This document shows, in pieces, positions 1 through 10,533 of a stretch of DNA of 64,000 nucleotides. The notes under the pieces were generated by a model. It saw nothing but the letters and a program-made list of their open reading frames with translations. It had not been told where the DNA came from and did no database searches. This DNA is from Myrica gale. Lineage: Eukaryota; Streptophyta; Magnoliopsida; Fagales; Myricaceae. Made by a program: the position numbers and the translations under genes. Numbering within the stretch: the first letter of the stretch is position 1; the number at the start of each line of letters is the position of its first letter. The stretch covers positions 19,617,271 through 19,681,270 of the forward strand of contig OZ005608.1 in NCBI GenBank assembly GCA_963930655.1, in the 5' to 3' direction.

Positions 1-61
1 GGCACAATGTTATACCTAGATGTGCTATCATTTGCTAAGCTTAACTCCTTTTGTTCTTTCA

Positions 62-179
62 GAAAGAGTATGACAGAATACGATCCACATCTCGTTGCTC
101 CAACTTGCTTGTACCTGGCATCAAAAGCAGAAGAAAGCACAGTGCAGGCCAGGCTTCTTGTGTTTTATCTCAAAAAAAT
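62..179 (+). pseudogene. Cyclin-C (CYCC1-like) orphan exon
   Basis: The exon follows a pyrimidine-rich acceptor ending ttctttcag at 61 and encodes KSMTEYDPHLVAPTCLYLAS followed by KAEESTVQARLLVFYLKKI. This is the first cyclin box of plant C-type cyclins, the partner of CDK8 in the Mediator kinase module, and corresponds to the family stretch from RKSMTEY to the end of the VFYIKK helix. A gtaaac donor-like sequence follows. Within the next few kilobases I see none of the downstream cyclin-C exons (the IKDILEMEMK or VFHPYRSL parts). Either the gene lies mainly upstream of the window and is cut off here, or this is a duplicated gene fragment. The fragment reading is slightly favoured because transposon ends begin within 600 bp downstream. 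Confidence 0.7.
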
Positions 180-371
180 ATGTAAACACTGGATGCTGAA
201 CTTCAAAGACTTAATGGTTTTGATTCTTCAACTCTTTATGGCAGTTTATATGAAGTGCTTCTAATGTGTTTATCTGTTGGCAGGCAGTATACTTGCAGCG
301 AGCCAAAGGAAATTCAACAAAATTTAGAGATTCTTGCAAGCTTCTATATGTTAATACATCACTTTTTAGAT

Positions 372-429
372 TACTTTAGAGATTCTTGTGTTTGTTGTAA
401 TACTTTAGAGATTCTTGTGTTTGTTGTAA
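372..429. repeat. Two perfect 29-bp tandem repeats
   Basis: The unit tactttagagattcttgtg plus 9 more bases occurs twice back to back at 372-400 and 401-429. A partial third copy (tttagagattcttg) lies near 321. No coding role is evident. Confidence 0.85.
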
Positions 430-623
430 GATATTATTAATCAATGATGAAGTATATTTTGTTTTATTCTCGTTGTTCTTTAATTTTTTACATCCAATAA
501 ATTATAATTATTAAAATAAATTTGTATTACCGATTAAAAAAACATGTATATGAAAATATAGGAAAAAATTAGTAGTGCATTAAAATGCTAGCAAAAGAAA
601 AAAAAAAAGCAAAAAAAAAAGAC

Positions 624-809
624 GCTGGCACAGACCTATAGCGGCGGCCGCTACCGCTGCTAAAAGTCTATGCCAGCGTTTTTACGAAACGCTGCGAGGA
701 AGTCAAAATTGCGTTCGGGTCTACAGCTGCGGTCGTGACCGCCGCTATAGACCCGACGTCTTCACCAGCGGTTCCGAAAATCGCTGCGAGGGCCCTTTTT
801 TTTGTAGTG
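624..809. mobile_element. CACTA (En/Spm)-type transposon end, GC-rich
   Basis: The right edge reads ttttttttgtagtg, the reverse complement of the CACTACAAAAAAAA terminus typical of plant CACTA transposons. Inside is a strikingly GC-rich block in an AT-rich setting. It contains an inverted pair, ctatagcggcgg at 636-647 and ccgccgctatag at 739-750, like the subterminal repeats of this superfamily. I see no matching left CACTA terminus, so this is a fragment or a non-autonomous copy. The left limit is approximate. Confidence 0.6.
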
Positions 810-937
810 TTAGGACTTTACGTCCTTTTAAATTCAATCTTCATTCTGCCACTGATCGCTAGACTGCTCACGGAGTGAACACTGGTAAGAATACCCATGT
901 GATACCACTGGTTTCCAACCTAATTTACTATCTCAAA

Positions 938-1676
938 TCGTAAAGGATACCACTTTAGAAGTCTGGTTCAAAAATATATGTCCGATGCTTTTACCGTCTC
1001 ACTAGTAGGCGAGGGGAGGTGTACAGAAGAACGAAAAGAATACGCATTTGAATACACAATTTAAAGGGCAGATTATTGTGAAATCCGTTGCGTCCAAACT
1101 TCGATCATCTTTCCAGAACTCCTAAGCGGCCTGTTTTCATTTGAAATCATTGTTATTTTTTACTAACTTTTACATGTGTCCCAATCTAACATCTTTTTCT
1201 TGATTGAAAGTGTGTAATACTAAGGGAAAAGTTAATTATGCATGATGAATAAAATTAATAGTCAGGAATCGAGAGAAATCCGCAGAACAAAATGTATTGG
1301 ATGAAAACAGAGCACCGGGATCATGTCGAAACATGAGCGCACCAAAAAGGTGGAAATCTAAACTTTTGTTGGGCATGTACTCGTCTATTAATATTTTCTC
1401 TCCTCGCTCGATACAATAACTCAGGAGTCTGACAAGATTTCAGTGCTGGAGTTTTGCAATTAGTATTCTCTTTAGCCTTGCATGAAGTAGTGTATCAAAA
1501 TCAAATAACAGTACATCATTGCTTGAAGCCTCCTCTCCTGCTGCTCGACAGACTCACAAAAAGTTTGAAACTTAGCGGTAACTTTAGAAAATCCAGTTGT
1601 AAGGCTCCCAGCCTGCTAAAATCAATTAGCAAGGTGACAGAATTAGGATCACAAAAGTTCAAGCCCAAAGAACAAC
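938..1676. repeat. Duplicated nMAT4-locus flank lacking the gene (copy A)
   Basis: From aatcgtaaaggataccac onward this stretch matches 20715-21178, the upstream flank of the nMAT4 gene. From about 1470 it matches 24133-24368, the downstream flank. In copy A the two flanks are contiguous: gagttttgcaattagtattc runs directly into tctttagccttgcatgaag. At the other locus about 2.95 kb containing nMAT4 separates them. Part of the left half (about 965-1160) also occurs at 15652-15860. This is a segmental duplicate that lost, or never had, the gene. Confidence 0.85.
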
Positions 1677-1887
1677 TAGAGACAATAAGCACAACTTTTT
1701 TTTTTCTACGTGACAATAAAAACAACTGACAAGATACAAGTTGAAGGAATATTGAAAGCTCATTTACGAAAATGACTATATGTCCAACAATAAAAAAAAA
1801 AGATAGCATCAATCAGTTAACCCAAGCAACAAGCTACACAACCCATTTTATATATATATAAACCACAGGAAGACAAGAAAGTAAGAA

Positions 1888-2891
1888 GGGAAAATCACAC
1901 TTTTCGCCCCCCGACTATTGGGTAATCGCACTTTCACCCCATATTATTGATTTCGTGACATTTAGCCCTCCAACTACCATTGAATGACATTTCGCACCTT
2001 GCCGTCTGCTTTTCCGTCAATTTGAATGGAAATCAGTACACGTGACACGCACGTGCGACTGACCACTTTTTCTCCCATTTTTACTCCTCACAGGCTTTAC
2101 ATTTTTCGCCCCCCGGCTATGAGGTCACTCGCACTTTGCACCCCATACTATTGATTTCGTAATATTTAATCCTTCAACTACTGCTGGCCCACATTATGCA
2201 CCCTGCCGTGTATTTTTCTTTAATTTTAAATGGGAATCATTGCACGTGCGTCTCACCCCAATTTTTCTCCCTATTTTACCCCTCATATTGAGACTGAAAT
2301 TATTGTGCTACCCTTTTTAACTTCATCTCGCTCTTGCTCTGCTCTTCCTCTACAGAGTATACTCTCATCCATTCCTTCGTCCCCTACCCTAAGAAAGAGC
2401 ATCTAAGCCTATGCCTGCTGTCCATCTTCCCCAAAACTCCCACTTCAAGTTATGCCATCTTCATCATGAAGGTGAGGGGTCTCTCCCTCTCTCTCTAAAA
2501 GCATACGTAAACGCGTGGATATTTTGTAGCATTGGTTTGTAAACGTATATTTGTTGATTTCTCAATATGAGGGGTAAATAGACGATAAGGTGCAAAATGC
2601 GAGTCACCCATAGTCGGGGGTGAAAACTGTAATTTTCCCTTCCCTTCCTTTGTGAAGGGGTAGTTCAGCCATTTCAATTCCAATATGAGGGGTAAAAAGG
2701 GGAGAAAAAAGTGGTCAGTCGCACGTGCGAGTCACGTGTACTGATTTACGTTCAAATTGACGGAAAAGCAGACGACGGGGTGCGAAATGTCAATCAATGG
2801 TAGTTGGAGGGCTAAATGTCACGAAATCAATAATATGGGGTGCAAAGTGCGAGTACCCCCATAGTCGGGGGGCGAAAAATGTAATTTTCCC
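1888..2891. mobile_element. Non-autonomous MULE-type element with nested copy
   Basis: The ends form long inverted repeats of about 200 bp: 1888-2100 starts gggaaaatcacacttttcgc and 2690-2891 ends gcgaaaaatgtaattttccc. The element is flanked by a 9-bp target duplication with one mismatch, aagtaagaa at 1879-1887 and aagtacgaa at 2892-2900, as expected for Mutator-like elements. A second, related pair of termini lies inside (about 2098-2290 and 2565-2640), so a relative appears to have inserted into this element or part of the terminus was duplicated. No transposase is visible. Confidence 0.8.
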
Positions 2892-2984
2892 AAGTACGAA
2901 ATAGAAAACTAAAAAAGATGGAAAATAGAAAAACAAGCCAAAACAAATAACAACAAAGCAGATAAAAACATGAGAATGCAAAAT

Positions 2985-3690
2985 GATGCAACTCAAGAGA
3001 CAACACAAACATCAATGACTTTCCTGAGAAAGTCAAACTTGAGATCATCTAAAGGTTTGGTGAAAATGTTTGCCAATTGATTCTCAGTGGATATGTGCTC
3101 CAAGGAAATAGTTCGAGATTCCACAAGATCACGAATGAAATGGCGACGAATGTCAATGTCATCATTGCTACATCTTAAATTAGAAATGAGACTAATACAA
3201 TAACAATTATCGGATGTGCGAGTACCTTTTACAAGATACTCACCATCAGAATCAAACACAGAACAACAATTCTTACCAAAGAGGACATCAAATCCAAAGT
3301 CACAAATTTGACATATACTCAACAGCTTTGCCTTTAAGCCACCAACAAACAACACATTCTTGAAAGGAGGCATACCTGAAATTTCAAATGCACCTAGATC
3401 AAGCACTATCCAAATACCACATTAATTGATTATTAGCTTTAAAAGCTACAAGAGAACTAATAAAATTTACCTCATCTCCTTGCTATCATCAGAATTTTTG
3501 GAAAATTGATGGAACTTCTTGTATAACAGCAATGTATGCAAAGTTACGACTTTGACTTGATGAGCTAGACTCTAATGATTGTCATTAAACGAAGATTGAT
3601 TCAAATATTTTTCTTGTCTGTGCAATTTAAAGCATCTTTGTCTAATGTGACCAACATTTCCACAAAAATGACATGTAAGAACTAATTTTC
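2985..3690 (-). mobile_element. Ty1/copia relic
   Basis: On the minus strand three separated stretches recall copia polyprotein parts. A CCHC-like knuckle lies around 3605-3690, a gag-pre-integrase-like stretch (GLKAKLLSICQICD) around 3290-3410, and the end of the RNase H region (RRHFIRDLVESRTISLEHIS followed by TENQLANIFTKPLD) around 3000-3190. The element is old and broken, reduced to a small part of its normal length. LTRs are not recognisable here. Confidence 0.7.
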
Positions 3691-4099
3691 GTGGTGTGTG
3701 AGCCCTAGTATTTTATATTTTCATTTACTTTAAGCTAGCCAATTTTGTTGCATGGACTTTACATGGATGGTATGAGGAGGACAATTTTTATATTGTTTTT
3801 GGGACCTTCCTAGTGTTTTCTAAAGCAATTGCTAACTATGTGATTTGTGATTTTGACGTAGAGAAATTGCTTTGCATGCCAAAGAATAATATTAATGGTT
3901 CTTGGAATATGACTATTACAAATAAGAGACGATTTTCCTCTTTGAGCATTATTATAGCTACATACATATATAGGTGTATATTGTTGTGTGTTTGCTAAAG
4001 CTTGTTTCTTGTGGAAAGTGCCTCTCAAGTATCTTGTAGTCTATTTTCTTTTCTAAACTTTGTCATCAAATATGTTGTTACACTTTTATGTTTTTGAAC

Positions 4100-4265
4100 A
4101 TTGTAAACCCTAAACCCTAACACCATAAAATCCTAAAACTCTAAACCCTAAATCCTAAACTCTAAAACCCTAAAACCTAAACACCAAACCCTAAAACCCC
4201 AAACTCTAAAACCGTAACTCTGAAACCCTAAACCCTAAAACACTATACCCTAAAACCCTAATGCT
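4100..4265. repeat. Degenerate interstitial telomere-like array
   Basis: About 160 bp consist of variants of the plant telomere heptamer read as ccctaaa (for example aaaccctaaaccctaacacc and ctaaaccctaaatcctaaac). Units range from perfect to one or two substitutions or length changes. The array ends abruptly at atgcttaatgcttaattgct. It sits deep inside the window, so it is not a chromosome end here. Confidence 0.85.
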
Positions 4266-4383
4266 TAATGCTTAATTGCTTTTTTGTTCTTGAACTTATT
4301 AGGAAGTGGTTTGCTTATTATTTGGACATAATAAGTCGATCGATGCTTATTACTTTTCTATTTGGGTTGCTCATATATTGCAG

Positions 4384-6991
4384 GTTTTCTATCAGTAATG
4401 TTGTCTGGTTCATTAGTGTTTAAGGTGCACTATGGGGTGAAGTTTGACAGATCCAATAGGTGTGCCTACATTAGGGGGAACGTAACTGTGCACAATGAGT
4501 CATATGATCGCGATTGTCTATCTTTTATAGAAATCAAAGTTGTTGTAAAGGAATATGGATATAGGTCCGGTGACATAATATTCTTCCAAGAGCAAGAGAC
4601 GAATTTGTCTGAGGGGTTGAAATTAATATCAGGGGATCCTGATGTACTTGACATGGTGGCTGCCCATGTGGGGAAGGAATTGGTTGTCATTTACGTAGTT
4701 GGGTTCGAAGGCGGCCCTGCAGAGGATTTGGCTGTTGATGGTGATGAAGATATGGAAAGACATTGTATTGGCATTGGTACGAAGTGGTGGAGTAATGCCA
4801 TAAGTAATGATGATGATTCGTTTGACATCGATCTTGATGAAGATGATGACAGTGGGACATTTCTACCTCAAAAGAGGGGAGTGGGTGAGACTTCATTTGA
4901 AGAAGGTGGCCCATTGGGTATGCCCCATGATGGCATCGATCCTGAATTGGATGAAGGGGATGGCATTGCTAACGATAAGCTATTTATTTATAAAGTTATT
5001 ACATTGTAATTACTGATTATGGAGCTATAAATTTTGTTGTTCTGGCTAACTTCGTTGTTGTAGGTTATTTGTCTGACATTACGGGGTTTGATATCTTCTT
5101 ATCTCCACCAATTAGTGAAGATGATGTGGACCACACCTCCACCCCCCGCAATGCCCCAAAGTTTCAATAGCTTGACTTGGGATCAGTATCCCTTAAAAAA
5201 GGGATGAAGTTTGCCTCTACTGCAATGTTTAGGTCGGTTGTGAGGGAGACAAACATTACGTTGAAGAAGGACGTGGGTTTTAAGAAAAATATTGGTGACA
5301 AGGTTGTGATGATTTGTAAGACTGATACGTGTCCATAAAGAGTGTATGGCAGGATGGTACTTAGTGAACGAAGTTTCGAGATTAGGGACATTCAAGCAAT
5401 GCATAAGTGTCTCAGGCGATATAAGCTCTCCCAAATGAGCTTCAAATGGATTGCAGAGAAGATGCTTGACGAGATTAAGAGTCAACTAATCATGATAATA
5501 TCTGTCATATACAACGAGGTCAAGAGAAAGTGGCAGTGTGAGGCGATGAGGACAAAATACTATACAACAAAGAAGAGAACACTCAAAGTCATATTTGGGT
5601 CTCATAAGAAGTAGTATGGTCGGGTATGAGATTATTGTGCAACTTTGAGGGAGACTAATTGTGGTAGATATATAATGGTAATGACTGACCAGATTGTTCC
5701 AGAGCTGCCCCTTTCTTTCAAAAATTGTATGTGTCTTTGAGTGCAATGAAGAGAGGGTTCAAGGAAGGTTGCAGACCACTAATATGTTTAGATGGTTTCT
5801 TCCTTAAATAGGAATTCAAAGGCCAGTTGTTGAGTACGGTTGCCCGAATCTAAATAACATGTATCTTGTGGCCTTTGCAGTGGTGGAAGCAGAGCTTAAG
5901 GATAGTTGAACGTGGTTCCTGGAGACACTTATGGGGGATCTTGGTGTCGCTCCACCCGGTGGTTGGACATTCATGTCTGGCCGTCAGAAGGTATGTTTAT
6001 GAATTTTATAACTTAATATTATAATTGAATCATAACAACTGATACATTTACTTAACTTACTTTATTGTTTTTTTCAGGGGCTTGTACCAGTTTTTGATGT
6101 TGTGATACCGACAACAGACCACCGGTTTTTTGTCAAGCACTTATACGTGACCTTTAGAGATGTTGGCCATCACGGGGTAGCATTGAAAGACAGACTATGG
6201 GAAGCTGCAACAGTATATACGGAGGTCATCTTCAATAAGAAAATGGACGAGTTGAAGGCACTCAATCCAGATGCGCATGAGTACCTCCGGAAAGTGGATC
6301 AAATGTATGGACGAGATCACGGTTTCACACGCATAATAAGAGCACCATGGTCGTCAACAACTTATGTGAGAGCTTTAACCCGTACATTATGACAGCTCGG
6401 GATAAGCTGATTATTACCATGATAGAGATGATAAGGAAGAAACTCATGAGGAAATACCAAAAGAAGAGGGAGAGGATAATGAAGCACATTGGACGATTAT
6501 GCCCACGGATCATGGAGAAGCTCGAGGAGATCGGTCTGGAGGCAGGCTATTGTCTCCCGATGCTAGGGATGGGTTCTTCAACGTTTAGTGTCATCTGGGG
6601 CGATTCGTGGTGAATATTCAGAGGCGTAGCTGCTCATGCAAAAAGTGAGATATGATTGGCATAACATGCGCAAATGGATTTTCTGCTATAGTATATGTTG
6701 GCAGAAACCCAGAGGACTTCATTGGTACTACATTTTTTAGGGGTACCGGAAGGCATATGCACACATCATCTATGCAGTGCCTTCTGGAGATCAGTGGAAG
6801 CGTACTGCATATCAATCGATGGAGCCCCCACCATCAAGGGTTCAACCTGGTAGGCCTAGAAAAGTGAGGAAGAGTGGACCAGAGAAGCCAACATCGTCAA
6901 GTGGAAGGATTCCATTGCATCAGAATAAAATTGTTTGCTCTGAGTGTAAACAATCGGGCCATAGTAAGCGAACTTTTCCAAGACTCGGTTA
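4384..6991 (+). pseudogene. Decayed MuDR/MULE transposase gene
   Basis: Three parts of a plant Mutator-like transposase can be read in order. (1) An N-terminal PB1-like region at about 4400-4700 (FKVHYGVKF, YIRGNVTVHN) is followed by an acidic linker. (2) The MULE core follows: VRETNITLKKDVGF, FGSHKKQYGRVWDYC, then LDGFFLK with the first catalytic Asp at about 5790. The usual SDRQKG motif reads SGRQKG at about 5975, so the second Asp is lost. A gtatgt...ttcag intron (about 5992-6078) follows, then FNKKMDELKALNPDAHEYLR with the conserved Glu. (3) The C-terminus has PGRPRKVRKSG and a zinc knuckle CSECKQSGHSKRTFP whose last Cys is Phe. Several in-frame stops lie between and within these parts (for example just after LDGFFLK and after the DNA-binding region). 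It normally catalyses cut-and-paste transposition in the nucleus; this copy cannot encode an intact enzyme. Confidence 0.8.
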
Positions 6992-7479
6992 AAGAAGAGC
7001 AACATGTAGTATAGGTAGTGTGTCTAGAGCCCCCATAGCATCGTTCGATAGTGGACTCCCACCCTCTGAGCATATGCCAACTACTCGCACTACAAGACAA
7101 GTGAACATTTAAATCATATTGCATACTTACCACATGGAATTATATATTGCGCATCACTAACATATGTTGATATTGCAACCCTCGATATGTAAACACTAGA
7201 GTTGGTAGATGAAAAATACCCTCGCAGTCCACTCTCGAGGAACGATCTATACCGGCAATGACATGTTTTAGCAGAATTTGTATTTGTCATTACAATTTTG
7301 ATTACTAGTTACTCTAATTGATGATGCAACTTACTCGGAGCCGGAGACTATCACAGCTCTTATTTGTTTGCCTCACTCGGAGCTGTACCAGTATGGCCAA
7401 CGGTAAGCATACTTATCAATTCTGGAACATAGTATAATGTATGTTGCTTACCTAATGCACAATTATTCATATTTTTCAG

Positions 7480-7761
7480 AAAATCCAAGAAGAAAGGGCT
7501 AGAGCTCAAGTGTCGTATAGAGAGCCTTCCGATGTGGTAGATCCCCCTACTATGGCAGCAGCTAAGACACGCCCCAAATCATCACAGACACTGTTGATGA
7601 CCAAAAGGCTGGATAGCATGGGAATCGCTGCCCGTGTACGAATGCACAGATCTGACAAATTGCATGGGGGAGTGGATTTGCAAGTTAGCAGTAGCAGCAA
7701 GCCAACTGTTATTATTAACCTAGCTGAGCTAGAATCTGGACCAAGAGTTAGATGCTCTTGA
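7480..7761 (+). CDS. Open stretch downstream of the MULE transposase, unknown
   Basis: An 80-90 residue open stretch (RARAQVSYREPSDVVDPPT ... KPTVIINLAELESGPRVRCS) is preceded by an acceptor-like tatttttcag at about 7480. It is charged and Ser/Lys rich, with no domain I recognise. Its place 3' of the transposase suggests a second exon or an accessory part of the same MULE. Chance is possible. It is not joined convincingly to the upstream frame. Confidence 0.25.
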   Translation, partial: KIQEERARAQVSYREPSDVVDPPTMAAAKTRPKSSQTLLMTKRLDSMGIAARVRMHRSDKLHGGVDLQVSSSSKPTVIINLAELESGPRVRCS

Positions 7762-7899
7762 GGGCTGCCTGGTGCCAGTGGTGTGCAATTCAAAGTATCA
7801 GACCACCCTCCGGGCTAGGGAGCGTGAGATAATGAGAATAAGAAGGGGAAGGGAAAGGCTCCAGCTGAAGATAGGTTGGGGGCAAAGGGTAAAGGGAAG

Positions 7900-9400
7900 A
7901 AACCTTGATGGCAGCTTTAGTGTTGAGAACTTTTTATATATTTTGTAGATGTTTTTTTATACATTTTGTTATATTGGATATGGGCATCATTTTATTGATG
8001 CTTTTGGTTGTTGTAATAGACATAAGCATCATTTTGTTGTCTATCTTCTTACCATGTGTTATATATATTCTGATATGTACTCAAATGTAGTTATTCTAGA
8101 GTTGGACAACCACTGTTTTATTGAAAAGTGGCATATGCTTTTCATTTAGGACAACCACTACTTACATGACTTGTATTGGAATATAAGTAGGTGATTTGGA
8201 ATATGTTGTCTATTTTGTAGTTGAAATATAATGTTCATATAGCTTTACATTTTGTGGTTGAATTATAATATCCATATAAGCAGGTGATGGGAAATAAAGA
8301 CACGTAATACTTAAGAATGTAAGCACAACCAACAATTCATTGAACAAGAAGAAAGTACACATCCTTGCCATAAAAAAATAAAACTACAAATAGACTACAC
8401 AGTCCCGAACTAAGTCACCCATGAGCCAATAAAAAAATATCGGGCTGGTATTAATGTGTCTCAAAACACCGAGCTGGTACCAATAGAGGCATCTCATGTC
8501 GGTAACATGTCCCTGAAATGACTACACAGTCCAGAAATCTATAGTTGTGCAACCAAAACTCCACCAAAAATACACCGGAAGTTGGTAGTAACAATGGAGC
8601 AAACTGGGGAAAAACTCCACAAAAAATATACTAGCTGAAAACCAATACACCCTTATAACTCATAATCTGGATCTCGGCCTTCTTTATAACCAGCTAAATC
8701 TCACACTGGACGTTGTTCATTAGTCATTACTTCAATGGCTAATCGGTGTTGTGAAGCCATGACATCGATCTCCACTCGATTGCGCACTTATGGCTACCAT
8801 GTTCTTGTTTTGTTGTCGGAGTTGTTCCTGAATTGATTCCCAAGGAGTTTCTTCACCACTATTCTACTCGTACATTGCTCGGAGTTTCCAAATCACCCTT
8901 CGTCCATATGGACACATCTTTGGATCTCTCCATGAAAAATAATTTCAGTGAGTGTCATCCTGCAATTAATTTACTATGTTAATCTCATAATAAACACATG
9001 TTAAAGTAGAGTCAACCTTATTTAACTCTAGTTAAAAAATTTGTACGATTCACGACAACACAAAAAAGGCCCTAAATGTGGGGACTAGAACTAACATTAT
9101 ACTTCACACAACCCCAGAATCTTCTACCAAAATTTTCATCCATGAAGGCAGTAGTTGAAATTGCTCTCAAATCGCAAAAATATCTGGGGCCCTCTATCGA
9201 AGACGCACTTTGTATATTTCAAAAGCTACCAGTAGTATATGATTCAGACATTTCAAAGGATGAGACTAAGACAAAATAAACTGACCCATTTTTCACCCGT
9301 GAAAATTAACTCAACAGTTGAACAACGAAACTAACTAAAATAATAAATTTACCTATGAATAATCTCCAACTAAAAAATCGGCAAGCTTAAGAAGTATGCA
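7900..9400. other. Probable MULE interior, no gene recognised
   Basis: This AT-rich stretch has no convincing open frame. It probably belongs to the MULE whose transposase relic lies upstream and whose terminal repeat candidate lies at 9930-10118. Nothing else is recognised. Confidence 0.3.
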
Positions 9401-9409
9401 TAAAATAAA

Positions 9410-9661
9410 GGGTTAAATGCATGTCATGCCCCTGTGGTATGCAGTAATAGCAAATATGCCCCTGAGGTAAACAAAGTTCTTTTCATACCCCTGAGGTAAA
9501 CATTCAGGAGCAAATATGACATTCATACCCTGAGGTAAACATAACGGAAGGGCATATTTGCTCATGAATGTTTACCTCAGGGGTATGAAAAAGACTTTGT
9601 TTACCTCAGGAGCATATTTGCTATTACCGCATACCACAAGGGCATGACATGCATTTGACCC
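9410..9661. mobile_element. Foldback element (252 bp) with 9-bp target duplication
   Basis: The element is almost entirely one imperfect palindrome. It starts gggttaaatgcatgtcatgc and ends gcatgacatgcatttgaccc, and both arms repeat the motif ctgaggtaaac. It is flanked by the identical 9-mer taaaataaa at 9401-9409 and 9662-9670. Nine-base duplications are typical of Mutator-like insertions, so this is likely a MULE-mobilised foldback MITE. It has no coding capacity. Confidence 0.85.
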
Positions 9662-9929
9662 TAAAATAAAAATGCATCCATTCGACAAATAAAAATGCAT
9701 TCCTTCTAAGAAATTTGAGAATGAGCTCAATGGGAGGGGATGTGGATGAGGAGGAAAATAGAGGAGTATGCATACCTTCAACTATGCGAATGGAGAGGAT
9801 GAGAAGGTTGGCTGGTTATCGACAGGGTGTGGAGGATAGCTTCGGTGAATGGAGAGGACGGGGATGGGTTCTTCAACAAATAAAAAATGTTGGATCTGAA
9901 ACGATAAAACACCCAGGGGCAATTCGGGA

Positions 9930-10118
9930 AAGGTAGGTAGCTTCCAGCGTGTATGACGCACGTAATGCTGAGTTCCGTCAATTATAACGGGAAATTTGAC
10001 TGTGGACGATAATTGCAAATGTTTCATACTTATAGGACGTAAATCACAATTTTTAAACTTAGGGTGCTTAAATGTAATTGGCGCAAACCTATTGGGCAAA
10101 CAATGATATTTCCCCTTA
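9930..10118. mobile_element. MULE-type terminal repeat (right end only)
   Basis: The stretch ends acaatgatatttcccc and has the composition of a MULE terminal inverted repeat. It abuts exactly the point (about 10119) where homology to the KEN-gene upstream region at 19985 begins, which marks it as an element edge. I do not find the partner left end, so the limits of the whole element are unknown. Confidence 0.45.
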
Positions 10119-10533
10119 AAGTTTTGGAGTAAACCCTCTTAGCTCTGTGAGCGTTTCTTCAGTTAACACCCAAAATTCAAAAAGCGTGGCATGCGTCTTT
10201 CGTTTACCTTGCGACAAGAGAAGTAGTCTCAAATGTGTTTACCCCGTACAAAAGATGGATACTTGACCTGCTTTAGCTGTTTAATGGAATCAAACGTGCA
10301 GTGAGTCCTTTACACTACCAATTAAGGGCTGCCTATTTTTAGAATGTAGCGTGAAATGATTACTTAAAAATGGATGCGAATATAATCTTCAATTCATAGA
10401 CTCGCCACTATATTGTATTGCATTAATGGAAAGGAAAGGGGGTAAAGGCAAACCTCTAAGTCTTAAAGTTTGAAAATAAATTTTGTGTTTAGCTTGAACA
10501 AATTGCTTCTACTTTCAGCTTCTATGCTTTTAT
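10119..10533. repeat. KEN-gene upstream region, copy C part 1 (no gene attached)
   Basis: The sequence from aaagttttggagtaaaccct matches 19985-20345, which lies immediately upstream of the start of pseudokinase-KEN gene 1. Shared landmarks include agctctgtgagcgtttct, cttgcgacaagagaagtag and gaaaggaaagggggtaaag. The coding part of a KEN gene should lie to the left, but MULE sequence is found there instead. This is a promoter relic of a lost family member. Confidence 0.8.

Noticed and set aside
4100-4265. True chromosome end
   Set aside because: Units are degenerate, the array is short, and unique or transposon DNA continues on both sides.
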